Positions 33,588-46,600 of a stretch of 64,000 bases of DNA are shown here, piece after piece. Each line of letters starts with the position of its first letter. Position 1 is the stretch's first letter. The stretch is taken from the NCBI GenBank assembly GCA_950097015.1, contig CATNEN010000012.1:2535501-2599500 (forward strand), given 5' to 3'. The DNA is from Macrostomum hystrix. Its lineage: Eukaryota; Platyhelminthes; Macrostomidae. Below the pieces are notes generated by a model that was not told the origin of the DNA, did no database searches, and saw only the letters and a list, made by a program, of their open reading frames with translations. The translations under genes and the position numbers were made by a program.

Positions 33588-36319
33588 CCTGCAGACTTGC
33601 TTAGATTCTCGGCCACTGCAGATGACCGAAAGTCTATGTGGGAAACACAGGTTTTACAATGCCCTCTCTACAATGTCGATTCATCTTAAACAGTTCAGTG
33701 GGATCGCGATAGCATTTTTGTTAGAATATGCACAAATATATTTTCTATAGCCAGGGCCTATTTCTATGGGAAAGTAACTATAGAACGAAAACAGTCGTTA
33801 TGAACTCGAGCTCTGTAGTAAGGAAGATAATCAGTTCGCAGTGTACTTATAATTTGGGTTTTGACTGTCTTTCTGGGCGAACCTATAGTTTCTGCAGGAA
33901 ACTTTTTGACGTCCAACTCAAAATACTGGACCTAAATAGATTGTGTTTTATATAGACTAATGCTCAATGCGACCAGCCTAAAAAGAATCGGAACTATTTT
34001 GTCCCAACAATTATCCACACTTCAGATAATTCACTAGTCGTTTTATCTTTGTTTTTTCATTGATTTTTATTGACTCGCTCTTAGCACTCTGTCTACACAT
34101 CCTACCTGTAAGCTCATATCTCGGTGCTTCTTTGAACCTCATTATAAATTGACCTCATTTTATCTGAACCTCAAAAGCGAATGGCCCAATTTTGCCTCAT
34201 ATCCTTTGCTAAGCCTGCAGTTGTGCCCTTCTAATTTTTGAGATTGCTATATATGTATATGTATAGTGTGCAGGTGTTTTCAAAAACTGACTACTCATGA
34301 CCAGTAGTCTTAGTTGATAAATCTATTTTTGGTAAACTTGAAGCCACTTCTTAAGCACAGGTTTAGGGGCTAATTGATCGGCATGATTTTAATCCATCCA
34401 GTAAAATTATTCTACACCCACAAGCTATTTTTTCTGCCGTGATCGTTTTTCCATTTGTCATTATGATTCTATTCAGTGCTTCAAAACTAAATAGACTTAC
34501 ACATGGATATACAGTTTACCATGAATTTCCTATAAATAAATTAGACAAAACTAGAATATTTAATTACAATTCAAGCTTTTGTGTGTCATCGTATATCAAA
34601 TAGCTATCAAGTCGTTTGCAATGGCTTTTTATATTACTTTAATGTTAACGTACTTTTTTGTTTTGTTGTAGCGGCTCGCCATTTTTGTAGCGCAAAAGTC
34701 AATAAAAAAGCCGTACAATTGTTCTCCGTACAATTTAAAAAAGCGACTAGATCCGCAATTTGTTTCTCACCTCGACGCTGCATGCCACACGCAAGTGTTG
34801 CTACGACCCCACCCCATTCTAAAAACCTAGTAAAACCTATTCGATTTCATTCATTTGTCAGTCACTATAGAAGGAGAAAGATTCGGCATTTATAAGTTCG
34901 CTCGCGGCTAGTAATTTAGTCGATGATTGAGTCGATTATTTCTGTTTCTGCTATAATTGCGTTAACCCGCTATTTTTTCTATTGCTATGTTACGCAAATG
35001 GCGGACCAAAATTTGACTGCCTCGAACAGTGTTTTGCTTAAATATAAAGAGTTTAATAATGCTTTTTTCGAAATCGAAATTCATTTCGAACATAATTGTG
35101 TCGAACCGAAAATTTAATTTCAAAATTGTACCTTTTTAATTTTGCAGAGTTTCTTGCAAACTACTAACAGTAAGTAGAAAGCATAATCAACTCATTCGGG
35201 TGCTGGTGCCCATAGCCCTCGTGCAACTGTTTTCTTATCTAATAATTTTCCCAGCCCATTCAACATTACCTTTGAGACCCCTTTTTCCTGAGATCTTGAA
35301 TAATATCTTAGAGACTCTACTCGATATATATTGAATTTCGAGTAAAATTAGGCAAAAAGGACAGCCTTTTTATTTCGAAATTCCTCGACTGACCTGTAGG
35401 CTTTACCATTATCCTTAAGTATATCACCAAGTGCGGAACTGTCAAACCCTCTAATTCAGAAATAGAAACATTTCCGAACATAATTTGATTGTGACGAGCT
35501 TTTTGCTTTTGTCTATAAGCCATATGGCTGATTGTGGTATTTAAACTGACTGATTTGCTAATTATGTATCATTCATTCTACTGTAAGTAGGCTTGTTAGT
35601 GTTTGATGTACTATTCTCACGTAAACTTTCTACTTTTGATTTTTCTGTAAATTTAACCTTGGAAGGGAAGGGATCGAGCGCTTGGAAGGGAACGCTTGGA
35701 AGGGAACGATATTTGTTTTAGGAAAAAATTTTCTTTGACTCGCCATAAAAAACTCATTGAGTGATCACTATGGCGGGTTTAGACATTTTTTATGAATTTT
35801 TGTCATTGATGTCAACCCAAAATAAAACTTACGCAAAAATATCTTCTGCCACTGTTTTAAGAAGTTAGAATGATTGGCGAAATCACTCCACATTGACTCA
35901 GGCCTAAAAATATTATTGTATACTAACCCTGCTCAAGAGATCGACACAAAAATTGTTGAATAAAATTTAATGTTACTAATTCAATCTTGCTAATGATTAA
36001 AGAGAAATATAATTTAAACTTCTGTGTTGAGGATTAATTATCAAGCGACGTGTATATTTAGTAGTTCGAAATTAGAAAGTTTAGTAGTTTGGATTTTATC
36101 TATGCATTTAAATTCATCTTTGATCATCATAACTATCTATGGGTCTAAATGAGAAAAACTTGAGCATCACGCCACGCCGAGCCATGCTAAGCCACGCCTC
36201 AACTTACGCACGCGTGCACATGGGCACAATAAATCTAAAAATAGAGCCAAGAAAAGCTCTCGCGGTCGCAGAAACACGCCAGCCGCCCCAATCTAAAAAT
36301 AGCATACTGCGGGTTTCCC
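33588..36319. other. NDNF-like 3' flank and spacer before HSP90
   Basis: AT-rich. AATAAA at about 34534 is one candidate poly(A) site. A short direct repeat built on CTTGGAAGGGAA lies at about 35658-35708. No gene supported. Confidence 0.45.
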
Positions 36320-36351
36320 TTCTAGAATTTGAATTCTAGAATATTCTAGAA
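36320..36351 (+). promoter_or_regulatory. Clustered heat-shock elements
   Basis: Contains TTCTAGAA three times plus an intervening GAA, forming a run of inverted nGAAn units, the binding pattern of trimeric HSF1. It is 40 bp before a TATA box and 160 bp before the HSP90 start codon. Confidence 0.9.
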
Positions 36352-36390
36352 CAAAAAGGAAATCCTAGGATTTTCCAAGACCGTACAAAT

Positions 36391-36400
36391 GTATATATAC
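36391..36400 (+). promoter_or_regulatory. TATA box of HSP90
   Basis: GTATATATAC, downstream of the heat-shock elements. Transcription should begin about 30 bp further on (near 36422), giving a 5' leader of about 85 nt without room for a leader intron. Confidence 0.8.
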
Positions 36401-36509
36401 AGCTATCCTGCTCCACACAAGGATTCACTGAATTTTAAACACGTTGCCTTCACGCTTAAGCGTTTACTAAACGTATTATTATAATATTCACGTTAAAGCA
36501 GACGAAGTC

Positions 36510-37163
36510 ATGACTGAGACCGAGGTCGAGACTTTTGCCTTCCAGGCTGAGATTGCTCAGTTGATGAGCTTGATCATCAACACTTTCTATTCAAACAAGG
36601 AGATCTTCCTTCGTGAGCTTATTTCTAACGCCAGTGATGCCATCGACAAGATCCGCTACCAGAGCCTCACGGATTCTTCCGTTCTGGACAGTGGACGGGA
36701 TCTACATATCAAGATCATCCCGAACAAGAGCGACAACACTCTGACCATCATTGATAGTGGTATCGGCATGACCAAGGCTGACTTGGTCAACAACCTTGGT
36801 ACCATCGCTCGTTCTGGCACGAAGGCCTTCATGGAGGCACTGCAGGCTGGCGCTGACATCAGCATGATTGGTCAGTTCGGTGTTGGCTTCTACTCTGCTT
36901 ATCTCATTGCTGACCGGGTTGTTGTTACATCGAAGCACAACGACGACGAGCAGTATGTCTGGGAGTCTTCTGCCGGCGGTAGCTTCACTGTTCGGCCAGA
37001 TCATGCTGAGCCACTGGGCCGCGGTACCAAGATTGTTCTCTATCTAAAGGAGGACCAGACCGAGTACATCGAGGAGCGTAAGGTTAAGGAGATCATCAAG
37101 AAGCACTCGCAGTTCATTGGTTATCCAATCAAGCTTGTCCTCGAGAAGGAAAGGGAGAAAGAG
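36510..37163 (+). CDS. HSP90: HSP90 exon 1
   Basis: 218 codons covering the ATPase domain, ending LEKEREKE before GAG|GTAAGC. Confidence 0.97.
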
Positions 37164-39240
37164 GTAAGCTTAATTAACAATTATATACTTAAAAGGTTTC
37201 AATATGAAAGGTCAAAGATCGTATTTGTCTCATTTATTTTTACGGATTTAGTCGCACTTTTCTTAAAGCAAAGGTTTATCCATCAATGTAAAAACAACCC
37301 TGTAGCAGTGCCAGAACCCAACCCATTAAAGTCCAGCTCAACGTTAACCAGACCTGAGATAACAGTAAGATTAATATAATGGCCATTAAACAGCTTAATA
37401 CTGATAAATAAATAATATTAATCTTCAGTGAATATTAAGAGAAAAAGTAAAAATTAAATTTCAATGGAAACTCAACTTCTCTAGTAAGTTAGCAAGAGTT
37501 ATCTACTATTTTTTAGACGGAGCACTTAAATTCTGCTTTATACTTATTCTTGCCATTCACGTAAATTTTTCTTTTTTTTCTATTAAATTAGGTCAGTGAC
37601 GATGAAGCCGAGGAAGAGAAGGAAGAGAAGAAAGAAGACGAGGCTGATGCCGAGAAGGAGAAGCCGAAGGTAGAGGATGACCTAGATGAGAATGACGATG
37701 ACGAGAAGGGTGACAAGAAGAAAAAGAAGAAGATCAAGGAGAAGTACATCGACGAGGAAGAGCTGAACAAGACCAAGCCCATCTGGACAAGGAACCAGGA
37801 CGACATCACCCAGGAGGAGTATGGAGAGTTCTACAAGTCCCTGACAAATGACTGGGAGGAGCACCTGGCTGTGAAGCACTTCAGCGTCGAGGGCCAGCTG
37901 GAATTCCGTGCTCTCCTGTTCGTGCCAAAGCGTGCTCCGTTTGATCTGTTCGAGAACAGGAAGAAGCGCAACAACATCAAGCTATACGTGCGCCGTGTTT
38001 TCATCATGGACAACTGCGAGGAGCTGATCCCGGAGTACTTAAACTTCATCAAGGGTGTTGTTGACAGCGAGGACCTGCCGCTCAACATCAGCCGCGAGAT
38101 GCTCCAGCAGAACAAGATCCTCAAGGTCATTCGCAAGAATCTCGTCAAGAAGTGCATGGAACTGTTCGACGACATCGCCGAGGACAAAGAGAACTTTAAG
38201 AAGTTCTACGAGCAGTTCGGCAAGAACCTAAAACTGGGCATCCACGAGGACAGCACCAACCGCAAGAAGCTGGCCGACTACCTGCGCTACCACTCCACCA
38301 GTTCTGGCGACGACTGGACCAGCCTGAAAGACTACGTCAGCCGCATGAAGGAGAACCAGAAGGACATCTACTACATCACTGGCGAGTCCAAGGATGCCGT
38401 GGCCCACTCAGCCTTCGTTGAGCGCTTGCGCAAGCGCGGCCTCGAGGTGCTGTACATGACCGACCCCATCGACGAGTACGCCACCCAGCAGCTGCGCGAG
38501 TACGACGGCAAGAAGCTGGTCTGCGTCACCAAGGAGGGCCTTGAGCTGCCGGAGGACGAAGACGAGAAGAAGGCCTTCGAAGAGAAGAAGGCTTCGTTCG
38601 AGCCGCTGTGCAAGGTCATGAAGGACATCCTGGACAAAAAGGTGGAGAAGGTGGTGGTGTCCAACCGCCTGGTCGACTCACCCTGCTGCATCGTCACATC
38701 GCAGTACGGCTGGTCCGCCAACATGGAGCGCATCATGAAGGCGCAGGTGAGCTTTAGGAATTAAGTGCTTTAGATTTCTTATTTTTATTTCTTTATTATT
38801 TCGAAAATGAATATAAATTTTACATTAGCGTCAAAAGTACATTTTCGACATTTTCGAATTCTCCGATTTCCCATTCACAGGCCCTGCGCGACTCCTCCAC
38901 GATGGGCTACATGGCGGCCAAGAAGCACCTGGAGATCAATCCCGACCACTCCATCTGCCAGATGCTCAAGCAGCGCACCGAGGCCGACAAGAACGACAAG
39001 TCCGTGAAGGATCTGGTGCAGCTGCTGTACGAGACTGCCTTGCTGTCGTCCGGCTTCGCCCTGGAGGATCCGCAGGTGCACGCCACCCGCATCCACCGCA
39101 TGATCAAGCTGGGCCTGGGCATCGAGGAGGATGAAACCACCGAAGCTTCGGCCGCTGGTGAGAGCGCCTCGTCATCCATTCCGACTGAGGTCAGCGGCGA
39201 CGCCAACGCCGATGACGCCAAGATGGAGGAGGTCGACTAA
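36510..39240 (+). CDS. HSP90: Cytosolic heat shock protein HSP90
   Basis: ATP-dependent dimeric chaperone for kinases, steroid-type receptors and other clients. Exons 36510-37163, 37592-38746 and 38881-39240 join in phase 0 to give 722 residues, the normal length. The N-terminal GHKL ATPase domain carries [18 protein letters not shown], the DSGIGMT motif and [13 protein letters not shown] charged linker of D/E and K runs from the start of exon 2 ([19 protein letters not shown]). The middle domain includes [17 protein letters not shown] and [19 protein letters not shown]. The C-terminal dimerisation domain ends in MEEVD, the docking site for TPR co-chaperones and the mark of a cytosolic form. 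The promoter has HSF sites, so it is expected to be heat inducible. Confidence 0.98.
37592..38746 (+). CDS. HSP90: HSP90 exon 2
   Basis: 385 codons covering the charged linker and middle domain, from VSDDEA after AAATTAG to MERIMKAQ before GTGAGC. Confidence 0.97.
38881..39240 (+). CDS. HSP90: HSP90 exon 3
   Basis: 119 codons plus TAA, from [20 protein letters not shown] to KMEEVD. Confidence 0.97.
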   Translation, partial: ALRDSSTMGYMAAKKHLEINPDHSICQMLKQRTEADKNDKSVKDLVQLLYETALLSSGFALEDPQVHATRIHRMIKLGLGIEEDETTEASAAGESASSSIPTEVSGDANADDAKMEEVD

Positions 39241-41154
39241 ACAATGAATTGTGACGCAGTTGCTAATGGTTGACTATTCATGTTAGAGGGCGACGGCGTT
39301 TTTGACTGCATTTAGCCACGAGCGCCCTTTGATGTCACTGACAGGCACGCAAGTAGAGGGTTCCAGCCTCGCGTTTGTCACCCGGTCATGCTAGTATAAT
39401 TATCTTTTTTTACTTTGTGTGCGCGAGTGGTGTAGTAATGCGTCTATTCTTTACTCCGGGTTTAAATTCCACTGCTGCTCTGTGGACAGCACTCACAATT
39501 ACACAACAGTTCTCAAATTATTTAAATCACTGAATCTATAGCCTACTCTCGGAGTAATTAATATTCCTTTACTGTGCGAAACTCGATAAAGTTTTTTATA
39601 ATAACTCCTAAAAGACGGGCAACTAATAGTTCTATTTATTCAGATTATTCGTCAGCTCTTTTTAATGTCAAACAATAATACGGAAACCAACTTTTTTACT
39701 TAGTCTTTATGACATTGTTCGCAGCTCTACAACGCTTTTGTGCAAAGTAACTATTTGTCGATCGGAACAACACTGATATGAAAGTACAAGGCTGACGGTT
39801 TAAACATTCAAATATAATCAAATTTCCATCTACGAATCTACAAAAAAAACTTTTTGATTTCTTGAACGTTTTATTGTTTCTTTATTGACCTGTAACTACG
39901 TTGCGTTGTTTAAATGAGAAAAAAGGCAAGTATTTAGTATTCGGTTTTAGACTTCCACGAAACATCTTAGAGCTTTAGGCAAGCTTAATACACCACTTAT
40001 GTCTGCGTAATCTAATCTAAAGTACTGATGCATTTTCTCCCGAGTCATGAATCGAAAAAACGCTTGTGTATCGAAAATAATTTTGATAATGCCTTCAAAT
40101 TAGGAGATTAGGCTAATCTATTGGGCTTACGTGTACTTAGATTTGCCGAAATTCGCCTATATTTTGTTTAATTTGTGATAGCAGTAAATTTCGGATTACA
40201 GAATAACCTTTCTTTTCGTGTAATTATATATTCGATTGGGATTCTAGGGAGTTAGGACTTCAATTAGGATTCTCGGGTATTGAGGATTTTAGTCGAGATT
40301 CGCGGAATTAAGATTTCGATCAGGATTTTCGGGGAATTAGGATTTCAATCTGAATACACGGAATAAGGATTTTCGGGAAATGAGGATTTTAATTGCTTTT
40401 CGCGGAATTATAATCTCAAATAGGTAATTGGGAATACAACAAACCGAGAGTTTGTCAAACATAATTTCTTCCGCGCTCAGGAGTTATGCCTGAGAGGATT
40501 AGCAAGTTTAGTGGCAAGGACTACTAAGGTAAGATTCAAGTGGTCATTGAGGCCTAGTCAGGTCGTTTGAATAACTGACTTAACGTCGGACTATGGGATC
40601 GTAGCCTACGTCATGCCAAAAACGCAGACAACAAGTGCAGAGCACGCACACTATTAGCTTGTAGGTAAGCTGCCCTTCAGGCAAGCTGAGATCCACAAGT
40701 GAGACCAATTTAGGTGTTATTCATAACAAAAAGAAATCAAAACTATTGATTTTCAACCAACTAAAAACAGCACAAATATTTTTATGTTATTCATTGATTG
40801 CACTAATGGCATTAGTTGTATTTTTAGTATATTTAATACGATTAAATAATTATATTATATAGGCGTGCTTGGGAAATTCAGCTTTCTTAAAAAATGTTAC
40901 ACTAGCCAAGTAGCGACAGAAAACGTCCTCTTGTTGCGAAAAATCGCATAAAAAACTAGTGAACAAGCAAAATTAGGAAGAGTGCTCAATTATAGTTTGT
41001 ACAAGTTCAGTATATAGTCTAGATGAAACGATAAAAACGGTTTTCTTGCTACGAATTTTAGGACGATTTACGTTTAATACGTATGTAAAATCAAAGCACT
41101 TGGCATGCCATATTGATTACTATGTAGCATTAAAATAACATAAATAACAGACAG
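39241..41154. other. HSP90 3' UTR and convergent spacer
   Basis: AT-rich with no gene. A degenerate repeat of about 28 bp built on GGATTTTCGGGAATTAGGAT lies at about 40240-40440. Confidence 0.5.
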
Positions 41155-41482
41155 GAAATACTGGGGTGAGGACTAGGGAGTGAGGTGGCTGGCAGTTAGG
41201 GGTAGGGAATCAGTGTGAGGACTAGGGAGTGAGGTGGCTGGCAGCTAGGGGTAGGGAATCAGGGTGAAGACTAGGGAGTGAGGTGGCTGGCAGTTAGGGG
41301 TAGGGAATCAGGGTGAAGACTAGGGAGTGAGGTGGCTGGCAGTTAGGGGTAGGGAATCAGGGTGAGGACTAGGGAGTGAGGTGGCTGGCAGTTAGGGGTA
41401 GGGAATCAGGGTGAAGACTAAGGAGTGAGGTGGCGGGCAGTTAGGGGTGGGGAATCAGGGTGAGGACAGCGAGTGTGGCGGC
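41155..41482. repeat. 49-bp tandem array (about 6.5 copies)
   Basis: The unit includes GACTAGGGAGTGAGGTGGCT then GGCAGTTAGGGGTAGGGAAT. It lies between the convergent HSP90 and receptor genes. Confidence 0.94.
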
Positions 41483-42995
41483 TGTAGACGAGACAAAGGA
41501 GGCTCACTGCACTAGTTATCAGAGTTAAAAGCGACAAAACAAACCGTTGTTTTCTGTAGTCGAAAAAACAAAAAGAACTTTAAGCTGACGTCGGAAGGTC
41601 AAAACGAGAGCAATTTATACAGACATTAAGTTATAATATTAGAAAATAAACAGCAGAGTAAAGAAGTACATTTGAAGCGACAGTCGTGTGGTTGACTTAA
41701 TGAGTTCAGTGGTCGAGGTTCTTAAACAATAATTTGTGCGTGGACAATTAAAGCATCGAGTATATTAAAATCTGATAACTAGCTAAAGCGCATGACAACC
41801 GATTGATTTTGTAGTCCCATTGTACTACTATTACGACGCAGGCAAAGCAGCAAGTTGGTTTTGTGCATTTTTTGCTGTAGAAAAATGACATTAAAGTAAA
41901 ATAATAAAAAACAGGGCTAGGAGGAAAGTGGAGTAAAGTAAAAATACAGAAAACGCAATCAAAAGTACAACAGCAGCATGGGAGATGAGAGTGCATCGAG
42001 CATAAAAAACTGTTGCGCCACTGATGCAACCAAGCCTAAGCAGCTGCTGCAGCGAACAATAGATTTCTCGAACCATTTTTTTCGGCGAATTATTTTCTCC
42101 AAGAAAAAAAATGCACAATAATTTTGCCTTCTGCCTTTCGCGATTCGGGAAAACAAACCAACAAAACTAGAAATAAAACTAATCATTTCGATTCATCATG
42201 AACAGAAACGCAAGTGCTTAATGTGTTTTGCATTTTGTTATTCGTTGGAAAATAGCTACCCACAAGCATGTGTAAAAATGTTCTGCAAAAAACGTTAAAA
42301 AAACAAAAAGCTACTATGTTGCTACTTGCTAGTAGGCAAGTGAGAACGCGTGTGCCGGTAATCGCAAGGAGAAAAATGTTCTAACACACGAGAAACACGC
42401 AATTAATTATATAAGGATAGATGCAGCACTGAAATTTGTAGTATTCATAGTCACTAAACGACAACAAAAACAATAGGGTAGCACAAATGATACAGAAATC
42501 AATGGCTTGCTCTAATTAGTTCAATGCAATTCAATTCAATACAGTAAAAATACACAATTAAGCGAGATTTTCAACGGCGATAAAAAACCTAATCGGATCG
42601 ACAATTCTTTGCAGATTGAACTCTTCTAGACAATAATGCCCTACTAGGATGAAAGTACTTTAACGTTTGGAAAAAGTACACTTCAAAAGACAGATACCAA
42701 GAAGCAAGACGGGTGTTAAAAAGAAGGATTGAATATGACTGACCCTAACATGTTTAACAGAAGAATAGGTAGAGAGAGAAAGCTGCCATCTTATAGTCAC
42801 CATATTTTTCTAACCAGTTGTAAAGTACATCGTGCTAACTACATGCTACTACTACACTTGTAAGTTTTATTAAGGCTTAGAAATTGAACAGTATCATGAT
42901 TGTGGAGACAAAAACTGGTAACTTTCTTAGGACAAAAAAGCACAAACAGATTGTTTACGTTATTAGGCAACGCAATCGATGACGTCACCAGAAAT
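41483..42995. other. Probable 3' UTR / flank of the receptor gene
   Basis: AT-rich. On the minus strand it lies directly after the receptor stop codon. No other gene seen. Confidence 0.45.
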
Positions 42996-43140
42996 TCAGA
43001 CTGGATAATCCCCACGCCTGGCAGATCGCTGCTGCTGCTGCTGCTGCAGTTGCTGGTGTTGCTGATACGGCAAGTGCAGGCCGCTTGGGTTTCCGCTGCC
43101 TGGCGGGTAGGGCGGCGGAGCTCCCGGGGCGCCTATATCG

Positions 43141-43176
<36 letters not shown>

Positions 43177-43648
43177 AGGTGATGGTGACCAGCCAAGCCG
43201 CCAAACTGACCGCTAGGTATGGCATAGTCGGTAATGCTTCGCATCTTCGGCACACCAGGTGGCGGCGGTGGCAGCTGCTGCTGCTGCTGCTGCTGATGCA
43301 GGCCCGGCTGAGGGCTGAACGCGCGCCCGCGTGGCAGCGAAGACGACGAGACGGAATTGGCAGAGCCGCCGTAGCGCGAGGAGCCTCCGGCGCCGCCGCC
43401 GCGATGAAGAGACGCGCTGCTGCTGCCCTGTCGAGTTGGCGTGGATTCCCGATTCCCGGCAGCTGCCGACGCGGCTGCGGCTCCGGCGGCGCCTCCGACG
43501 GCGATTGTCGAGCCGGCGCCGCCACCGCCGCTGCTGCTTCCGGTGCCAGTTCCGGTGCCAACTGTGTGTTGGGAAGGTGGTGGTGGCACAGCAGCAACTC
43601 CGCCGCCGTTCATGCCAACAAGGTCCTCTGGGTGCTCATAGATTTCGC
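42996..43648 (-). CDS. Receptor last exon
   Basis: From GEIYEHPEDLVGMNGGG to GDYPV and TGA at 42996-42998. Gly/Ala/Ser-rich with polyQ runs of about 7 and 12. Confidence 0.83.
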
Positions 43649-46600
43649 CTGTTAGAAGTTCAAATTTAGCTTTTTAATTAATTATTTGACACGGCGAGTG
43701 AAACAAATGCAATCAAACTGAAAAGTACACATGCACTAAAAACTCCAGCAAGTACTACTTACCGTGGTGGCCGCGCAGGTGATGATGCTGAGGCACCGGC
43801 GGCGGGGGCGGTGGCAGAGTGTCCTCCTCCGGCAGGCTGTTGTCGACCTCCTGGAAGTCCGTGTTAGTCGACCGGTCGCGCATGACGGGCGGCGTGCCGA
43901 GCTGGGCGGAGCTGCCGGCTTCGACGCCGACTCCTGACAAGCCGACGCCGCGCTGGCCGGCGCTGCCAGGCTGACGGCGTCGCTTGCGTCGATGATGCCG
44001 ATGCTGCGGCTGCTGTGAACCGGCTGCAGTCTGCGTGCCTCCGTCAACCATGTAGAACTGCTGCTGTCCGCCTGGCGTTTGGGCGTAGATGTCATGCTGG
44101 CTGAAGTAGGAATAGACGGACTCATTGTCGGCCGGTCCGCCTACGCCAGGATTCATCACCTGCTGCATGCCGCCCAGGCGTTGAATAGAGCCGCCGTAGC
44201 CGCTGCCGAATGTGCCGCCACCCTGGTGATGGTGATGATGCTGCGGATGATGCTGCTGCTGTTGCTGCTGAGGCTGCATCTGGTGGTGCATGTGCTGACC
44301 GTAGGTTGGACCCTGCGAGCCACCGCGATAGTACAGGGTCTCATTCTGCTCGTTGAAGTCGTCTGGCTCGCTCTCGTGGATGGAGCCTCCGCTAGGTGGC
44401 TCCCGCTTGCTGAGGGTGCCACCACCGTGGGCCTGCTGATGCTGATGCTGGAGCATCTGCTGTTGCTGCTGGCCGTAGTACAGCTGCTGCTGGCTGCCGT
44501 GCTGCAGGTAGAGCTGCTGCTGACTGCCGTGTTGCTGACTGCCGTGCTGCTGGTAGAGCTGGTAGGGACTGGCCTGCTGCATATGCGGGTGCTGCATCTG
44601 CTGCTGCTGCTGCTGCTGCTGGCCATAGTAATCCAGCATCATGGAAGTCTGCTCCATTGGGTAGCCGCCATGCGATCCAACCGTCGGGTAGCCGCCGTAG
44701 GTGGCAGCGACCGCCGCCTGCGGCTGCTGTTGATGCGCCAGATGACCGCCTTGAAGCAGAGATAGGCTGAAATTGTTGTGCGAATTCTGCAACTGTTGCT
44801 GCTGCTGCTGATGCTGCAGACTGCCGTGTCTGTGAAGCGAGGCCCGATTGATCAGCTTAGCTGGATCCTTGTAGGTGGCGGTCATTCCCGGCTGCATCTG
44901 GGAGGCTGCGGGATTCAGGTATTTGGTGCAACCAATTAGTACAGCAAAAGTGCAAACACCCATAGACAACAGCAACAAAGTTTTAAGAACATTTGAAATT
45001 TGAAATGTGGTTACAGCCAGGAAAATGTAGCCAAATTCGGCAGAGCCTTACCATAGGTGAAAGTGTTGCTCCAGGCTTCATCTGAGCGCGCAGTGAAAAC
45101 AAAATGGGAGAGGAGGGGCGGGCGGACACACTGGTGAGGCGGATCTTGCGGTTAGGCAGTTAGAATTAATCAACGGTGATAGAAGGCACTTTTTGTTGTT
45201 AACTATGCCGTACAACTAATCCAATCAATGTGAAAATCAAGAAAACAATAAGCACACATTAACGACTTTTTAGCAGCTAAAACTATTACTAAAGTTGTAA
45301 TAACAGTAAAAGTACAGATACTTAAAATATAACTAAGGCAGTGTTAATGTCAGATTGGCTTATTATGTTGTTTGTTTAGATCGCGTTAGGTGTCATTTTG
45401 TTGATGGGGTTGGGTGGTGTCATTTTGTTGATGGGGTTGGTGGTGTCATTTTGTTGATGGGGTTGGGTGGTGTCATTTTGCTGATGGGGTTGGATGGTGT
45501 CATTTTGCTGATGGGGTTGGATGGTGTCATTTTGCTGATGGGGTTGGGTGGTGTCATTTTGCTGATGGGGTTGGTGGTGTCATTTTGCTGATGGGGTTGG
45601 TGGTGTCATTTTGCTGATGGGGTTGGGTGGTGTCATTTTGCTGATAGGGTTGGATGGTGTCATTTTGCTGATGGCGTTGGTGGTGTCATTTTGCTGATGG
45701 GGTTGGTGGTGTCATGTTGCTGATGGGGTTGGGTGGTGTCATTTTTAGGAGGTTGGGTGTCATTTTATCGGTGGGATTGGGTGTCATTCTTTATGGGTTT
45801 GGGTGTCACTTATTGCGTCAGCTGTCATTTTAGTAAGAAAAGTTTCAGGATATTAAGAAGAAAATTAAACATTCAGAAAAGTAAACAGTAATATATAGCA
45901 AAGCCAAACTCACTGGGCTGCTGAATCCGCTGGGACTTGTCCCTCCGACTGCAATAAGCGCACAAGCAGATGACAATGAGCACAACTATAAGGGTCAGGC
46001 CGCCCAGGCAGCCCAGTATGATGTACATGTACTGCAGCGACTTCTTGCTATTCTTTCCCTCATCCAAGCTGGGATCCACGGGTCCGAGGCGAAACTGAGC
46101 CGACGAGGAAAGCTTGGAGCGAAGATTGTCACCGCCGGCGAAGGGGGCGAGGCGGGCGAACATCACAGCCTGGTAGGTGAAACCAGGGCTCAGACGATCG
46201 TGAATGAAATACTGCCTGGCGGTGCCGTCGCTAACGTTGTAGGTTGTGTAGCCAGCCTTGCCATTCTCCCGCAGCAGGATGGTGAAGCCGAGCACGCGGT
46301 GGCTGGGGTCCGACTGATAGTCCCACCTGGGTAATGGGGCAGTCAGTTTATGGACGGTTTGGCATGGCCGATTGGGGCATGGCAGGCAGGCAGCTTCGAC
46401 AGATGGACAGGCACATTGACAGACAGGCAGATTGACAGACAGATTGACAGATTGATAGACAGACAGGCAGATTGACAGACAGATTGACAGACAGGCAGAT
46501 TGACAGACAGACAGACAGATTGACAGACAGATTGACAGACAGATTGACAGATTGATAGATAGACAGGCCGATTGACAGACAGATTGACAGACAGACAGGC

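Noticed and set aside
34581..35117. Short open frames between the NDNF-like gene and HSP90
   Set aside because: AT-rich, no domain, no splice continuity.
42900..43655. Plus-strand frames opposite the receptor tail (poly-Leu, Arg-rich)
   Set aside because: Antisense to polyQ/Gly coding sequence that joins in phase with the receptor.
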